Assembly: GCA_951812625.1 (NCBI GenBank)
Contig: CATOSP010000002.1
Span: forward strand, 434,001 to 498,000
Direction of reading: 5' to 3'
Origin: an uncultured Dehalococcoidia bacterium
GTDB taxonomy: Bacteria > Chloroflexota > Dehalococcoidia > Lucifugimonadales > UBA3495
DNA length: 64,000 nucleotides
Position 1 is the stretch's first letter, and each line of letters opens with the position of its first letter. The notes beneath the pieces are model-generated. The model saw only the letters and a list, made by a program, of their open reading frames with translations. It was not told where the DNA came from and did no database searches. Position numbers and translations under genes: made by a program. This document shows positions 35,915 to 45,040 of the stretch, in pieces.

Positions 35915-36445
35915 GTGATTCGCAGCATTAACGGCAAGATACCCAACATCCATCCCTCGGTATTTGTAAGCGAGTCTGCCTACATTGTCGGGGATGTGAC
36001 CATCGGCGAAAACTCCAGTGTATGGCCTGGGGCTGTGATCCGGGGCGACTACGGCAAGATAATCATCGGGAAAGCCTGTTCAATCCAGGACAACTGCGTT
36101 CTCCATACCGACGATTACCTGGAGTTGGGAGACAACGTGCTGATGACCCACGGCGCAGTCGTCCACGGTGGCATAATTGGCAGCAACGTGCTCCTGGGTA
36201 TGAACTCGGCGGTGCTGGAGAGCGCCAAAGTGGGCAACTATTGTCTCGTGGGAGCGTGTGCGCTGGTACTGGCCGACAGCGAAATTCCCGACAACTCCCT
36301 TGTCCTCGGCGTACCGGGACGGGTCCGCCCGCTGACCCAAGAGAACATGGAACGGCTGAAGGATCCGACGGCGGTCTATGTGGAAAACGCGAAGGTATAT
36401 ATCGAAGCTGGTCTAGGGCTGCAAATACCTCGACAACAGGCATAA
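35915..36445 (+). CDS. Gamma-class carbonic anhydrase family protein
   Basis: A 176-residue left-handed beta-helix protein of hexapeptide repeats (ENSSVWPGAVIRGDYGKIIIG). The three zinc-ligand histidines are visible in VLHTDDYLE, MTHGAVVHGG. It belongs to the gamma-carbonic anhydrase-like/YrdA/PaaY group; activity is not certain from sequence. The GTG at 35915 has GGGAG 6 bases upstream and matches the family N-terminus; the track's ATG adds 36 unrelated residues. The CoA-transferase gene follows after 11 bases. Confidence 0.9.
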   Translation: MIRSINGKIPNIHPSVFVSESAYIVGDVTIGENSSVWPGAVIRGDYGKIIIGKACSIQDNCVLHTDDYLELGDNVLMTHGAVVHGGIIGSNVLLGMNSAVLESAKVGNYCLVGACALVLADSEIPDNSLVLGVPGRVRPLTQENMERLKDPTAVYVENAKVYIEAGLGLQIPRQQA

Positions 36446-36456
36446 GACGATTTGCT

Positions 36457-37692
36457 ATGACCAGCGAAAGCCGGAAACTTCCTCTCCCTCTGGATGGTGT
36501 TCGGGTGCTGGACGTCACCCACATTGTGGCCGGCCCCTTCTGCTCCATGATCCTTGCCGACATGGGGGCGGAGGTCATAAAGATAGAGCGCCCGCGGACC
36601 GGCGAGCGCGCCAGGATCAATACACCGTTCCTTGAGGCTGAGGACGGTGAACGGGTCAGCGCCCGTTACCTCGGGGTCAACCGCAACAAAAAGAGCGTCA
36701 CCTTGGACCTACGGGACTCCCGTTGCAGAGCCGCATTTGAAAACATGGTCAGGGCGTCTGATATCCTGCTGGACAACTGGGGGCCTGGCGCGCTGCGTCG
36801 GCTGGGTTTGGGCTACGACGTGTTGTCGGCACTGAACCCGGGCCTGGTATATGCCAGCATCACCGGCTACGGTGACGCTGAGGGGCTGCGCGGCCCCTAC
36901 TCCGATTGGCCGGCTAACAACCCATGCGTTCAGGGCATGGGCGGCTGGATGGAGATAACCGGCGCGCCGGGCGGGCCGCCGCAGATGGTTGGGGACAACG
37001 TCGGCGACTCGGTTCCGGGCGTATGGACCGCCCTGGGCATCGTGATGGCCCTGGAGACCCGACACAAGACCGGCCTCGGGCAGCACGTGGACATGGCCAT
37101 GTACGATTGCATGGCCGCCCACACTACCAGCAGTATGCCCCTCTACCAGGCCACCGGACAGACTACGGGACGCGCCAGGGAGAACATGTTCAGCGCCCAG
37201 TTGGTTCTGCGAGCCAAAGATGGTTACGCTGTCCTGGCCGGAGCGGGCGACGAGGAAAAGTGGGTGGCCCTGTGGGAGTTGATCGGCCGTCCCGAGTTGG
37301 GCGAAGACCCACGGTACCGTGGCATAGGTATCAGTGGCGAGTTCTACTTCGACCACATCGTTCCGACCATCGAGGAGTGGTCCCAGCACCTGCCCAAGCT
37401 GGAAGTGGCCAAGAGGCTGATAGAGATTGGATATTCGATGGGTATGGTGCAGAACACGGCTGACCTGGACAATTGCCCCCACCTGGCAGCCCGAAACATG
37501 TTCGTGGAGAGCGGCGATGGGCACGGCGGCCGGTTCCGCACCGTCGCCACGCCCATCAAGCTGACCGGCTGCGAGGACACCCCATCCGGCCCACCGCCGC
37601 TGTTGGGAGAGCACAACCAGGAAATCCTCTGCGGCATCGGCGGGTTGAGCGGCGAAGAATTGACAACCTTGGAGTCCGCCGGAGTAGTTTAG
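36457..37692 (+). CDS. CaiB/BaiF family CoA-transferase
   Basis: A 411-residue class III CoA-transferase that moves CoA between carboxylic acids. It shows LDGVRVLDVTHIVAGPFCSM at the N-terminus, ADMGAEVIKIERP, and the catalytic Asp in VDMAMYDCMAAHT. Substrate unknown. I start it at ATG 36457; the long track ORF from 36022 runs through the carbonic anhydrase gene in another frame and is not real there. Close spacing to the carbonic anhydrase and hisS genes suggests an operon. Confidence 0.9.
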   Translation: MTSESRKLPLPLDGVRVLDVTHIVAGPFCSMILADMGAEVIKIERPRTGERARINTPFLEAEDGERVSARYLGVNRNKKSVTLDLRDSRCRAAFENMVRASDILLDNWGPGALRRLGLGYDVLSALNPGLVYASITGYGDAEGLRGPYSDWPANNPCVQGMGGWMEITGAPGGPPQMVGDNVGDSVPGVWTALGIVMALETRHKTGLGQHVDMAMYDCMAAHTTSSMPLYQATGQTTGRARENMFSAQLVLRAKDGYAVLAGAGDEEKWVALWELIGRPELGEDPRYRGIGISGEFYFDHIVPTIEEWSQHLPKLEVAKRLIEIGYSMGMVQNTADLDNCPHLAARNMFVESGDGHGGRFRTVATPIKLTGCEDTPSGPPPLLGEHNQEILCGIGGLSGEELTTLESAGVV

Positions 37693-37724
37693 GCCGGAGT
37701 AGTTCGGGAAGGAGACAGACTCCC

Positions 37725-38984
37725 TTGTTCAGAGCGCCCAGGGGCACCAGCGATTTGCTGCCGGAGCAGCAGAAGTATTGGCGTTACATTGAGTCCAAGG
37801 CTATGGAACTGGCTGGGGAGTACGGCTTTGGCCGCATCGACACGCCGGTGTTTGAGGACTCCGGCCTGTTCATCCGCTCGGTCGGCGAGGGTACCGACAT
37901 CGTCGAGAAGGAGATGTATACTTTCGAGGACCGGGGCGGAGACAGTGTCACCCTGCGCCCTGAGGGCACTGCCCCGGTTTGCCGCGCTTACCTTGAACAT
38001 GGGATGCACAATCTTCCCCAGCCGGTGCGCATGTACTATTTCTGCCCCGTGTTCCGGTACGAACGCCCCCAGGCCGGGCGGTTCCGGGAGCACCACCAGT
38101 TCGGTGTGGAGGTCCTGGGAGACCCCGACCCGTCAGTAGACGCCGAGGTCATCGAATTGGCGTCAAGATTCATGTCGTCGCTGGGCCTGTCTGATATTGA
38201 CATCCTGGTCAACAGCATAGGCGACCCTGAATGCCGTCCCGCTTACATCTCCCAGCTCAAAACGTATTATTCTGGATTTACGGACCGGCTCTGCGAGGAC
38301 TGCTTGTCCAGGCTGGACCGCAACCCGCTTCGTCTGCTGGACTGCAAGGTGGAGACCTGCCGCGCCCTGGGTGATGAAGCGCCCCGGTCCTCCGACCACC
38401 TGTGCCAACCGTGCCAGGAACACTGGGACCGGCTGCGGGACTATCTCGCCGCGATGGAAATTTCATACCAGGTAGACCACCGCCTGGTCCGTGGCCTTGA
38501 CTATTACACCCGCACAGTGTTTGAAGTCCAGCCCAGGGATGTTGGGGGTCAGTCCACGATTCTCGGTGGGGGACGTTACGACGGGTTGATAGAGGAACTG
38601 GAGGGAAGGCCGACTCCGGGCATCGGGTTCGCAACCGGCATGGAACGTCTCACTTTGAACCTGCAACGGGGCGGGATCGAAGTCCCGGAGATTGTGTCCC
38701 CCTCGTACCTCGTGGCCAACGTCGGTGCAGAGGCGAGGCCGGCGGCCCTCAAACTCGCTGCCGAGCTCCGTCGTGCAGGCGTAGGGGCAATACTCAGCAG
38801 CGGCAGCCGTGCTCTGCGTGGCCAAATGCGTCAGGCCAATGCCCTGAACGTGCCCTACGCCCTGATACTGGGCGAAGACGAGATACAGCGCGGCGAGGTC
38901 GTAGTCCGGGACATGGCATCCTCCACTCAGGAAACCGTGCCCCTCCAGGACTTTATGGGCGCGGTCGCCAACCGCTCAGCTTAG
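37725..38984 (+). CDS. hisS: Histidyl-tRNA synthetase
   Basis: Class II aminoacyl-tRNA synthetase for histidine, 419 residues. It opens FRAPRGTSDLLPEQQ, has motif 2 around TLRPEGTAPVCRAYLEH and REHHQFGVEVLG, the histidine-specific VRGLDYYTRTVFEVQ, and motif 3 PGIGFATGMERL. A C-terminal anticodon-binding domain follows (about residues 325-419). The start is TTG with GGAG 10 bases upstream; the track ORF begins inside the previous gene. Confidence 0.96.
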   Translation: MFRAPRGTSDLLPEQQKYWRYIESKAMELAGEYGFGRIDTPVFEDSGLFIRSVGEGTDIVEKEMYTFEDRGGDSVTLRPEGTAPVCRAYLEHGMHNLPQPVRMYYFCPVFRYERPQAGRFREHHQFGVEVLGDPDPSVDAEVIELASRFMSSLGLSDIDILVNSIGDPECRPAYISQLKTYYSGFTDRLCEDCLSRLDRNPLRLLDCKVETCRALGDEAPRSSDHLCQPCQEHWDRLRDYLAAMEISYQVDHRLVRGLDYYTRTVFEVQPRDVGGQSTILGGGRYDGLIEELEGRPTPGIGFATGMERLTLNLQRGGIEVPEIVSPSYLVANVGAEARPAALKLAAELRRAGVGAILSSGSRALRGQMRQANALNVPYALILGEDEIQRGEVVVRDMASSTQETVPLQDFMGAVANRSA

Positions 38985-39225
38985 CTGAGCGCGGTCCCGG
39001 CCACCTTACATCTGGACCTGGGTCCTTCTTGGCTATCGTCAGGACCGCTGGCTCCATAATCCTCGGTGGTCCAATTTGCACAAATTTCAAAAACATGACA
39101 TTTTCCGATTGATTGTTCGCCTTGATTGTTAGAACATGCGTGCGGCGCTTATCGGGAGGTCAACCTGTTGACCCGGGCCAATGAGCGAGGTCCTTATCCA
39201 AATCTATGAAGGACGGACGCACACC

Positions 39226-39423
39226 ATGAAGATCTTCTACAGGGGTTACATGATCGAACAGGCGATTCCGGGACTCGATTCCAGGATATACGGTCGTCGA
39301 CCCGACCGTGAAGAACTGGCCGACTGCCCATCCAACCGCTCCGCGATGGAGTGGGTTGACCGGGTGAGTGAAGTGGAGGAAGCCCTGCGCACCGACCGCA
39401 TGGCAGAGTTGGCGATGCTGTAG
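39226..39423 (+). CDS. Small hypothetical protein
   Basis: A 65-residue protein starting MKIFYRGYMIEQAIPGLDSR, with an acidic helical C-terminus. AAGGA lies about 10 bases before ATG 39226; the track's ATG at 39181 has no site. It has protein-like composition and is followed by a strong hairpin, which favours a real gene, but no family is recognised. Confidence 0.5.
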   Translation: MKIFYRGYMIEQAIPGLDSRIYGRRPDREELADCPSNRSAMEWVDRVSEVEEALRTDRMAELAML

Positions 39424-39454
39424 CCCGGAAACAAGGGCCGGTGGCCCTTCGTCA

Positions 39455-39489
39455 AACAGTTGGGGCCGGTACTGCCGGCCCCAACTGTT
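39455..39489 (+). terminator. Strong hairpin after the small ORF (probable terminator)
   Basis: AACAGTTGGGGCCGG and CCGGCCCCAACTGTT form a perfect 15-bp stem with loop TACTG. There is no long T tract (the 3' arm ends GTT then CATT), so termination is likely but not classical. A smaller GGGCC hairpin sits just upstream. Confidence 0.5.
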
Positions 39490-39573
39490 CATTAGGAGAC
39501 GTCCCAACCCTGGACGGCGGCCCAGGGTGTTGAAGCATGGAGCCATGGCATATGGCGGGTTCCGGAAGTGCCC

Positions 39574-40713
39574 CTAGTTGCTGTCGTCCGCCGCCGCACT
39601 TGCAGCGGCCTTGGCGCGCCGTTCCTTCTCCTTGAAATGGGGAATCACGTACTTCCCAAACAGCCGTATGGAGTTCTTCACCTCTGCATCGGTTGCCGGC
39701 CCGGCCTGAAAAATGGGCATGATCTCGTCTGCGCCGATGCGCTCGTAGTTCTCTATAACCTCGATGCACTCGTCGGGCGTACCGACGCAGAACCTCCCCG
39801 ATGACAGCACTTCCTCCGGGCTCACTCCCCGCCGCATCTGCGGGTCCCACTCGACCCTGCGCACGTGATGGCGGTAGTCGTCAGGTACGTTCCGCGTGTC
39901 GAAGCCCGACCAGCCCCGCTCGTAGTTGCGCAGTCTGATGTTAATGTTCCACGCAGCGATCTCGGCGCCACGCTCTCTGGCTCGCTGCTTGTTCTCGTCA
40001 CAGAATCCGATGCTGGACGCCACCACCTGGTTGTTGACGAACTTGCCCACCGGGTTGGCGTTCTTCAGCGCCTCCTTATAAATGCCGATGCGTTTCTCCA
40101 CCGTCTCATACTGGCCCAGAACGTTGCACAGGCACCCCAGGCCCATCTCTCCGGCCAACTGGAAAGTGTCCTCCTGGCTGCACGCTGACCACAGTGGCGG
40201 GTGAGGCTTCTGCATGGGCTTTGGGATGACCTCCCGCTCCGGCACATTGAAGTACCTGCCTTGGTGGGAGAAGACCTCGTCGGTCCAGATGCCTGGCAGC
40301 ATTCTCAGCGATTCCTCCCAGATGCCACGCGTGTCCTCCAGCTCTATGCCGAAGGGGGTGATCTGGTAGGGGTTGCCGGCCCGGCCCACGCCTACGTCCA
40401 CGCGCCCGCCGCTCATCACATCCAGCGTGGCCGTCTTGACCGCCACGTGCAGCGGGTGGTGTACTGGTAGCAGCACCACACCGAACCCCAGACGCATGTT
40501 CGTCGTATGCTGGCTCAGTACAGACAGCATCACCTCTGAGGCACTGGAATGTGCCCATTCGGTCAGAAAGTGGTGCTCCACGAACCAGACATGCTCGAAC
40601 CCCATCTCCTCGGCTAGGATGACCTGGTCAACTATCTCCCGCAGACGCTGGTGTTCCGCTTCCGGGGGAGCAGGTCGGGGCACTTGCACCTCGTAAAACA
40701 TGCCAAACTTCAT
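39574..40713 (-). CDS. LLM class flavin-dependent oxidoreductase
   Basis: A 379-residue luciferase-like monooxygenase (bacterial luciferase/F420 TIM-barrel fold). It has the N-terminal MKFGMFYEVQVP, HVWFVEHHFLTEW and the flavin-binding region GGRVDVGVGRAGNP. The oxidised substrate and whether it uses FMNH2 or F420 cannot be read. GGGAG precedes the ATG. Such enzymes are greatly expanded in SAR202 Chloroflexota. It is divergent from the cyclase gene. Confidence 0.9.
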   Translation of the reverse strand: MKFGMFYEVQVPRPAPPEAEHQRLREIVDQVILAEEMGFEHVWFVEHHFLTEWAHSSASEVMLSVLSQHTTNMRLGFGVVLLPVHHPLHVAVKTATLDVMSGGRVDVGVGRAGNPYQITPFGIELEDTRGIWEESLRMLPGIWTDEVFSHQGRYFNVPEREVIPKPMQKPHPPLWSACSQEDTFQLAGEMGLGCLCNVLGQYETVEKRIGIYKEALKNANPVGKFVNNQVVASSIGFCDENKQRARERGAEIAAWNINIRLRNYERGWSGFDTRNVPDDYRHHVRRVEWDPQMRRGVSPEEVLSSGRFCVGTPDECIEVIENYERIGADEIMPIFQAGPATDAEVKNSIRLFGKYVIPHFKEKERRAKAAASAAADDSN

Positions 40714-40878
40714 CTCGACAAAACTCCCAAGGGTCGGGCGGAGACCTTGGCACGGACCCTGACCCGAAATTTTGGCGTATTCTAGGCGGGTCTCACAGGG
40801 GAGTCAAATGCGAGGTCTGTGACGATCATTGGAATACAACCCGTTCATGGAAGACTTACGAAGATCGGAGATAGATGC

Positions 40879-41613
40879 TTGAGCACGCCATCAACACCCT
40901 CCTCGGCGAGCCGCACACTCACTTTCAGCAGGGTGGTAGATCTCTCTCGCGCGGTGCATCCGGGAATCCCGGTCTGGCCGGGAGACCCGCCGGTCGAGTT
41001 CGAGGGGATGGCCAAGTTCGAGGGGGAGGGCTTTTTCCTGCGTCGGTTCTCGATGGGAGAGCACACCGCTACCCATATCAACGCCCCTGCCAGCTTCCAC
41101 GTCGGCGGGACCTCCATTGAAGCCTATCCTCCGGAGTGCCTCGTAGCGCCAACGGTGGTCATGGACGTGCGTAGGGAAACCCAGGTCAACTCCGATTACG
41201 CTTTAACCCTCAGCGCGGTCAAAGCTTGGGAGGATACTCACGGGTCGATACCGGCTGGCTCGGCGGTCCTCCTCCACACCGGCTGGCAGGAAAAGTGGGG
41301 AGATACCCGCCAATACCTGGGGCTGGCCCAACGGGGGCGCATGAGCTTCCCTGGGTTCGGGATTGACGCGGCCCGCTACCTGTTGGAGGAACGCAGCGTG
41401 GCTGGACTTGGCATCGATACCCACGGATTGGAACCGGGCGCGAGTGAAGGCTTCCCGGTCAACTCGCTGGTCTTGGAGCAACCCCGGCTGGCCTTGGAAA
41501 ACCTTACCAATCTGGATAAGCTTCCCCCCACCGGCGCGACCATTGTCGTCGGAATCATCCGCCTGGAAGGGGGAAGCGGTTCTCCTGTTTCGGCACTGGC
41601 CTTGGTGCCCTAG
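40879..41613 (+). CDS. Cyclase family protein (kynurenine formamidase-like)
   Basis: A protein of about 244 residues in the cyclase/KynB family of metal hydrolases. The metal motif GEHTATHINAPASFH and the N-terminal VVDLSRAVHPGIPVWPGDPP are typical; GLGIDTHGLEPG is the later active-site segment. It could hydrolyse formylkynurenine or another amide or lactone. The TTG at 40879 with GGAG upstream fits best; a GTG at 40819 gives 20 more residues. It is divergent from the LLM oxidoreductase. Confidence 0.83.
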   Translation: MSTPSTPSSASRTLTFSRVVDLSRAVHPGIPVWPGDPPVEFEGMAKFEGEGFFLRRFSMGEHTATHINAPASFHVGGTSIEAYPPECLVAPTVVMDVRRETQVNSDYALTLSAVKAWEDTHGSIPAGSAVLLHTGWQEKWGDTRQYLGLAQRGRMSFPGFGIDAARYLLEERSVAGLGIDTHGLEPGASEGFPVNSLVLEQPRLALENLTNLDKLPPTGATIVVGIIRLEGGSGSPVSALALVP

Positions 41614-41628
41614 CCTTGGTGGCTATGC

Positions 41629-42024
41629 CTACAGGCGGGCGATTCCGGCCCGGGCGCAGTCCTCGTCCTCTTGAGAAGTGCCGCCGCCCACTCCACAGGC
41701 CCCGTCTACTGCGCCGTTGCGAATGATGGGCACTCCGCCCTGTCCCATGATCATGTGGCCGCCCTCGGCGATGGCAATGCCGCGCGGTGTCGGCTGGTCG
41801 GCCCGCTCCTGCAGCTCGCCGCTGGTCCGCCCAAATGCCGCAGAGGCCACCGCCTTGCCCTGGGAGCCGTACACCCCGGCCCAGATCGCTCCGTCCATCC
41901 GGTTGAACGCGATCAGGCGGCCACCGGTATCACAGACCGCCACGTTGATCTTGATGTTGAGTTCCTCCGCCTTTGCAATGGCCCCGGCGATGATCCTGTT
42001 GGCCTCGTCCAAACTCAATGCCAT
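41629..42024 (-). CDS. GlcG/HbpS family protein
   Basis: A 131-residue member of the GlcG/HbpS family (heme-degrading or cob(II)yrinic acid adenosyltransferase-like fold). It shows LNIKINVAVCDTGGRLIAFNRMDGA and a glycine-rich C-terminal GGVPIIRNGAVDGACGVGGGTSQ-type stretch. Cellular role is not established for most members. AGGAGGT precedes ATG 42024. It converges with the cyclase gene with a 15-base gap. Confidence 0.85.
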   Translation of the reverse strand: MALSLDEANRIIAGAIAKAEELNIKINVAVCDTGGRLIAFNRMDGAIWAGVYGSQGKAVASAAFGRTSGELQERADQPTPRGIAIAEGGHMIMGQGGVPIIRNGAVDGACGVGGGTSQEDEDCARAGIARL

Positions 42025-42027
42025 CAC

Positions 42028-42730
42028 TTACCTCCTGACAGGTTGGCTGCGCACTTCAGGTTCCGGTGCTCTCCAATTCTACTGTTCAGGGAATCCATTG
42101 CCAACAGCCGGACGTCGGAGCGTAGCGTTGCAATCAAGGACCTGCCCCGTGAAAACCCGGAGACTCGCCACCGGTCCCATCGGGGACAGTACGATCCCTG
42201 TACCACTCGCCGCACCACAGATTACTGACATTTGTCCCTTTCCGGTCCCGTAGGCGCTTCTCTATCATGTTTTGCACCGGTCTGGTTCGGGCTGGAGCGG
42301 AATCCAACCCGCTGGTCGTGGGACGGACCCCATCCGCGCAGGCTAGCCCCGTACCGGTCATGGGGGAGCGTTCCTGATGCTGGGTATACCCCACGTCAAA
42401 TAGATCGCCCCGCACCATGCCCAAGTCCGGCCAATGTGACGGAATTCGTAAAAGTGAGCGGAAATGAGCGGATTCGAGAGGAAATTGAAATTTTTTCCGC
42501 CAGTCCAACTTCAGGAACAGATCTTCAAAGAGCTGACACTGGAGGCAGGACAGCCAACTACGGTCCCTCCGAAGCGGGGAACCTACTCCCGATGGGTCAC
42601 TGCCGGTCAGCCGGACCACCTGAAATAGAACGCCGCTGCTGCGGGCATATTCCATCCTATTTCAGCAGGGCCGCTTCTAGGTGTTATACTTCTTTCGGCG
42701 CACAACAGTCGTCGAGACCGGGGCGAAACC
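42028..42730. other. Gene-free region before hisF containing a repeat copy
   Basis: About 700 bases with no convincing gene on either strand; ORFs here lack domain features. It contains copy C of the repeat family (42408-42538). Confidence 0.5.
42408..42538 (-). repeat. Repeat family copy C
   Basis: On the minus strand it carries the 29-base core (42444-42472) identical to copies A and B, including CCGCTCATTTCCGCTCAC then TTTTACGAAT. A GGAAA..TTTCC inverted repeat is adjacent. Similarity to copy B extends on both sides, from GTGTCAGCTC to GGTGCGGGG, over about 130 bases with scattered differences. It is in the opposite orientation to A and B on the map and has no associated ORF. Confidence 0.75.
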
Positions 42731-43561
42731 GTGCTTACCAAGCGCATCATTCCATGCCTGGACGTGGACGCGGGCCGGGTGGTCAAGGGGACCAGCTTCG
42801 TGGACATCCGCGACGCCGGAGACCCCGCGGAATTAGCATACCTCTACGATCGGGAGGGCGGGGATGAACTGGTCTTCCTGGACATCACCGCCAGCTCAGA
42901 TTCCCGGGACACAATGGTTGACGTGGTACGGCGCGTCTCCGACCAGGTGTTCATCCCCCTTACCGTGGGCGGGGGCATCCGCAGCGTGGAGGATGTTCGC
43001 CGGATGCTCAACGCGGGCGCCGACAAGGTCTCCCTCAACACGGCTGCGGTCAACGGCCCGTCCCTCGTGTCCGATGGGGCAGACCAGTTCGGGAACCAGT
43101 GCATCGTCGTGGCCATCGACGCCAAGCGGGTGACTGGCCCCACTGGAACTCAGGAGCCTTTGCCTCAAGACCTCCCCCTCGATGGCGACTCCCGGTGGGA
43201 GGTCTACACCCACGGTGGACGGACTCGCACCGGGTTGGACGCGGTCAAGTGGGCCGTCCGCGCCGTGGAACTTGGCGCGGGAGAGATCCTGCTCACCAGC
43301 ATGGACGCAGATGGCCATCTGGCCGGTTACGACCTGGACTTGACTCGTGCGATCTCCCAGGCTGTTCCCGTCCCGGTGATCGCCAGCGGCGGCGCGGGAA
43401 CGCTGGAGCACCTGTTCGAAGCGTTCACCGACGGTCAGGCCGATGCGGTCCTGGCAGCCAGCATTTTCCACTACGGTACTTATTCCATTGGGGAAGCCAA
43501 GGACTACCTGGCTGGAAGGGGCATTCCTGTTCGCCCGCGGCAGGCCGCGTCCCAGTCTTAG
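42731..43561 (+). CDS. hisF: Imidazole glycerol phosphate synthase, cyclase subunit
   Basis: TIM-barrel cyclase of histidine synthesis that makes imidazole glycerol phosphate and AICAR from PRFAR and ammonia from HisH. It starts [19 protein letters not shown], with [26 protein letters not shown], and [15 protein letters not shown]. The catalytic Asp pair is present (PCLDVD and TSMDADG). An insert near residues 135-155 ([11 protein letters not shown]) makes it slightly long, 276 residues. Start GTG. HAD and hisIE genes follow. Confidence 0.96.
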   Translation: MLTKRIIPCLDVDAGRVVKGTSFVDIRDAGDPAELAYLYDREGGDELVFLDITASSDSRDTMVDVVRRVSDQVFIPLTVGGGIRSVEDVRRMLNAGADKVSLNTAAVNGPSLVSDGADQFGNQCIVVAIDAKRVTGPTGTQEPLPQDLPLDGDSRWEVYTHGGRTRTGLDAVKWAVRAVELGAGEILLTSMDADGHLAGYDLDLTRAISQAVPVPVIASGGAGTLEHLFEAFTDGQADAVLAASIFHYGTYSIGEAKDYLAGRGIPVRPRQAASQS

Positions 43562-43636
43562 TCCCTTGGCTCTTCAACTAGACCTCAACCCGGCCAACCC
43601 ACAAGCAGTCACATCGGGAGGGGACCCAACACCGAC

Positions 43637-44344
43637 ATGCCAATAATCACCACGGTAATCTTCGACATGTACGATACCCTCGTGGACAACGACCGGAATC
43701 GATGGAGTGAGACCTTTGACGAGATCGCGCGCACCCAGGGATTGGGAATCACAGGACAGCGTCTCGGCGAGGAATGGCACGCCGCGGAGGAGGGTTTCAA
43801 GACCCGCAGGATCACACCGGGTGCGCCTTTCGAGAGCTACTTCGATGGCTGGCGCAGTACCTTCGCCGACGCGTTCACCCGGTTGGGGGTAACGGGCGAC
43901 CCTGCTGCTGCTGCTAACAAGGCCATACTGGATCTGTCGGATCGCCAGCCGTTCCCGGAAACACGCGGTGCCTTGGAGTTCCTGCAGGAGAGTTGGCGCA
44001 CTGCAGTTTTGTCCAATGCAGACGACCGCTACCTCATACCCAACCTCCAGTTGCTCGGACTCAATTTCGAGGCAGTCCTGTCTTCAGAGGCGGCCCGCTG
44101 CTACAAGCCGATGCCAGGACTGTTCCAGACCATGCTGCGGAGGCTCGGGATATCCGCGGCGGAGGCAGTCTACGTGGGAGACAAGCAGTTCGAGGATGTC
44201 CAGGGGGCTGGCGGTGTGGGAATGCATACCGTGTGGGTGAACCGCGCTGGGGCAGGCCTCAATCCTGCCCTGCCGGAGCCGGCATTTCAGATACGAAGCT
44301 TGCTGGAATTGCCAACGATCCTGACAGAGGCATCCCAGACATAG
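43637..44344 (+). CDS. HAD superfamily hydrolase (subfamily IA)
   Basis: A 235-residue HAD phosphatase. Motif I is FDMYDTLVDN with the nucleophile Asp, motif II AVLSNADD, motif III lysine in CYKPMPGLF, and motif IV VYVGDKQFEDVQGA. A helical cap sits between motifs I and II. It lies between hisF and hisIE, 75 and 29 bases away, so a histidine-pathway role such as histidinol-phosphatase is possible; generic detoxifying phosphatase is the alternative. Confidence 0.88.
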   Translation: MPIITTVIFDMYDTLVDNDRNRWSETFDEIARTQGLGITGQRLGEEWHAAEEGFKTRRITPGAPFESYFDGWRSTFADAFTRLGVTGDPAAAANKAILDLSDRQPFPETRGALEFLQESWRTAVLSNADDRYLIPNLQLLGLNFEAVLSSEAARCYKPMPGLFQTMLRRLGISAAEAVYVGDKQFEDVQGAGGVGMHTVWVNRAGAGLNPALPEPAFQIRSLLELPTILTEASQT

Positions 44345-44373
44345 GGACAGCCCCACCAGAGGAGAAGAAGGAC

Positions 44374-44994
44374 ATGAAGGTAAAGTTGAACGACCAGGGG
44401 TTGGTCCCAGCCATTGCCCAGGACATCAACACTGGACAGGTACTGATGCTGGGGTATATGAACCCTGGTTCGCTTAAGCGCACGGTTGAAGGAGTACAGG
44501 TGTGGTTCTATAGCCGCAGCCGGGAGGACCTGTGGCATAAGGGTGAAGTCTCGGGCAACTACCTTAATCTGAGGGAAGCATGGGTGGACTGCGATGGGGA
44601 TACCATCTTGCTCAAGGTCCAGCCCGATGGTCCGGCCTGCCACACCGGAGATACATCCTGTTTCTTCAACCCCTTGGAGGGGCTTCCCGAGGAATACGAA
44701 GTATCCGACGAAGGATCGGGGATACTGGAGGAGCTCTTCGCAGTCATCAAGGACCGTCAGAACGAGATGCCCGAGGGCAGCTACACCGTTGAGCTGCTCC
44801 AGGAGGGGGTAGACCGCATCTCCCAGAAGGTTATCGAAGAAGCTGGAGAGACGGCCATTGCCGCCGTGCAACGGGATGAATCCGCCTTGCCTCGTGAGAT
44901 GGCCGACATGCTCTACCACTCCCTCGTGCTGCTGGCGGCCTCCGGCCTGTCTCCTTCGGACGTTTGGGATGAGCTTCGCAACCGCAGGCGGTAG
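44374..44994 (+). CDS. hisIE: Bifunctional PR-AMP cyclohydrolase / PR-ATP pyrophosphatase
   Basis: A 206-residue fusion catalysing steps two and three of histidine synthesis. The N-terminal HisI domain has WVDCDGDTILLKVQPDG and the zinc ligands in ACHTGDTSC. The C-terminal HisE domain begins around residue 120 (LEELFAVIKDRQNEMPEGSY) with VIEEAGETAIAA and EMADMLYH. The ATG at 44374 has GAGGAG upstream. The track ORF from 43993 overlaps the HAD gene out of frame and is too long. Confidence 0.95.
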   Translation: MKVKLNDQGLVPAIAQDINTGQVLMLGYMNPGSLKRTVEGVQVWFYSRSREDLWHKGEVSGNYLNLREAWVDCDGDTILLKVQPDGPACHTGDTSCFFNPLEGLPEEYEVSDEGSGILEELFAVIKDRQNEMPEGSYTVELLQEGVDRISQKVIEEAGETAIAAVQRDESALPREMADMLYHSLVLLAASGLSPSDVWDELRNRRR

Positions 44995-45040
44995 CCACCG
45001 CGACCCGGTTGGGGTTTGCTGACTTCCGGCAGACGGAAGG

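Noticed and set aside
38973-38991. CGCTCAGC/GCTGAGCG inverted repeat at the end of hisS
   Set aside because: It overlaps the hisS stop codon, has a three-base loop and no T tract, so I do not call it a terminator.
42134-42655. 173-residue minus-strand ORF in the gap before hisF
   Set aside because: It runs across repeat copy C, has no RBS or domain, and is better explained as chance open frame.
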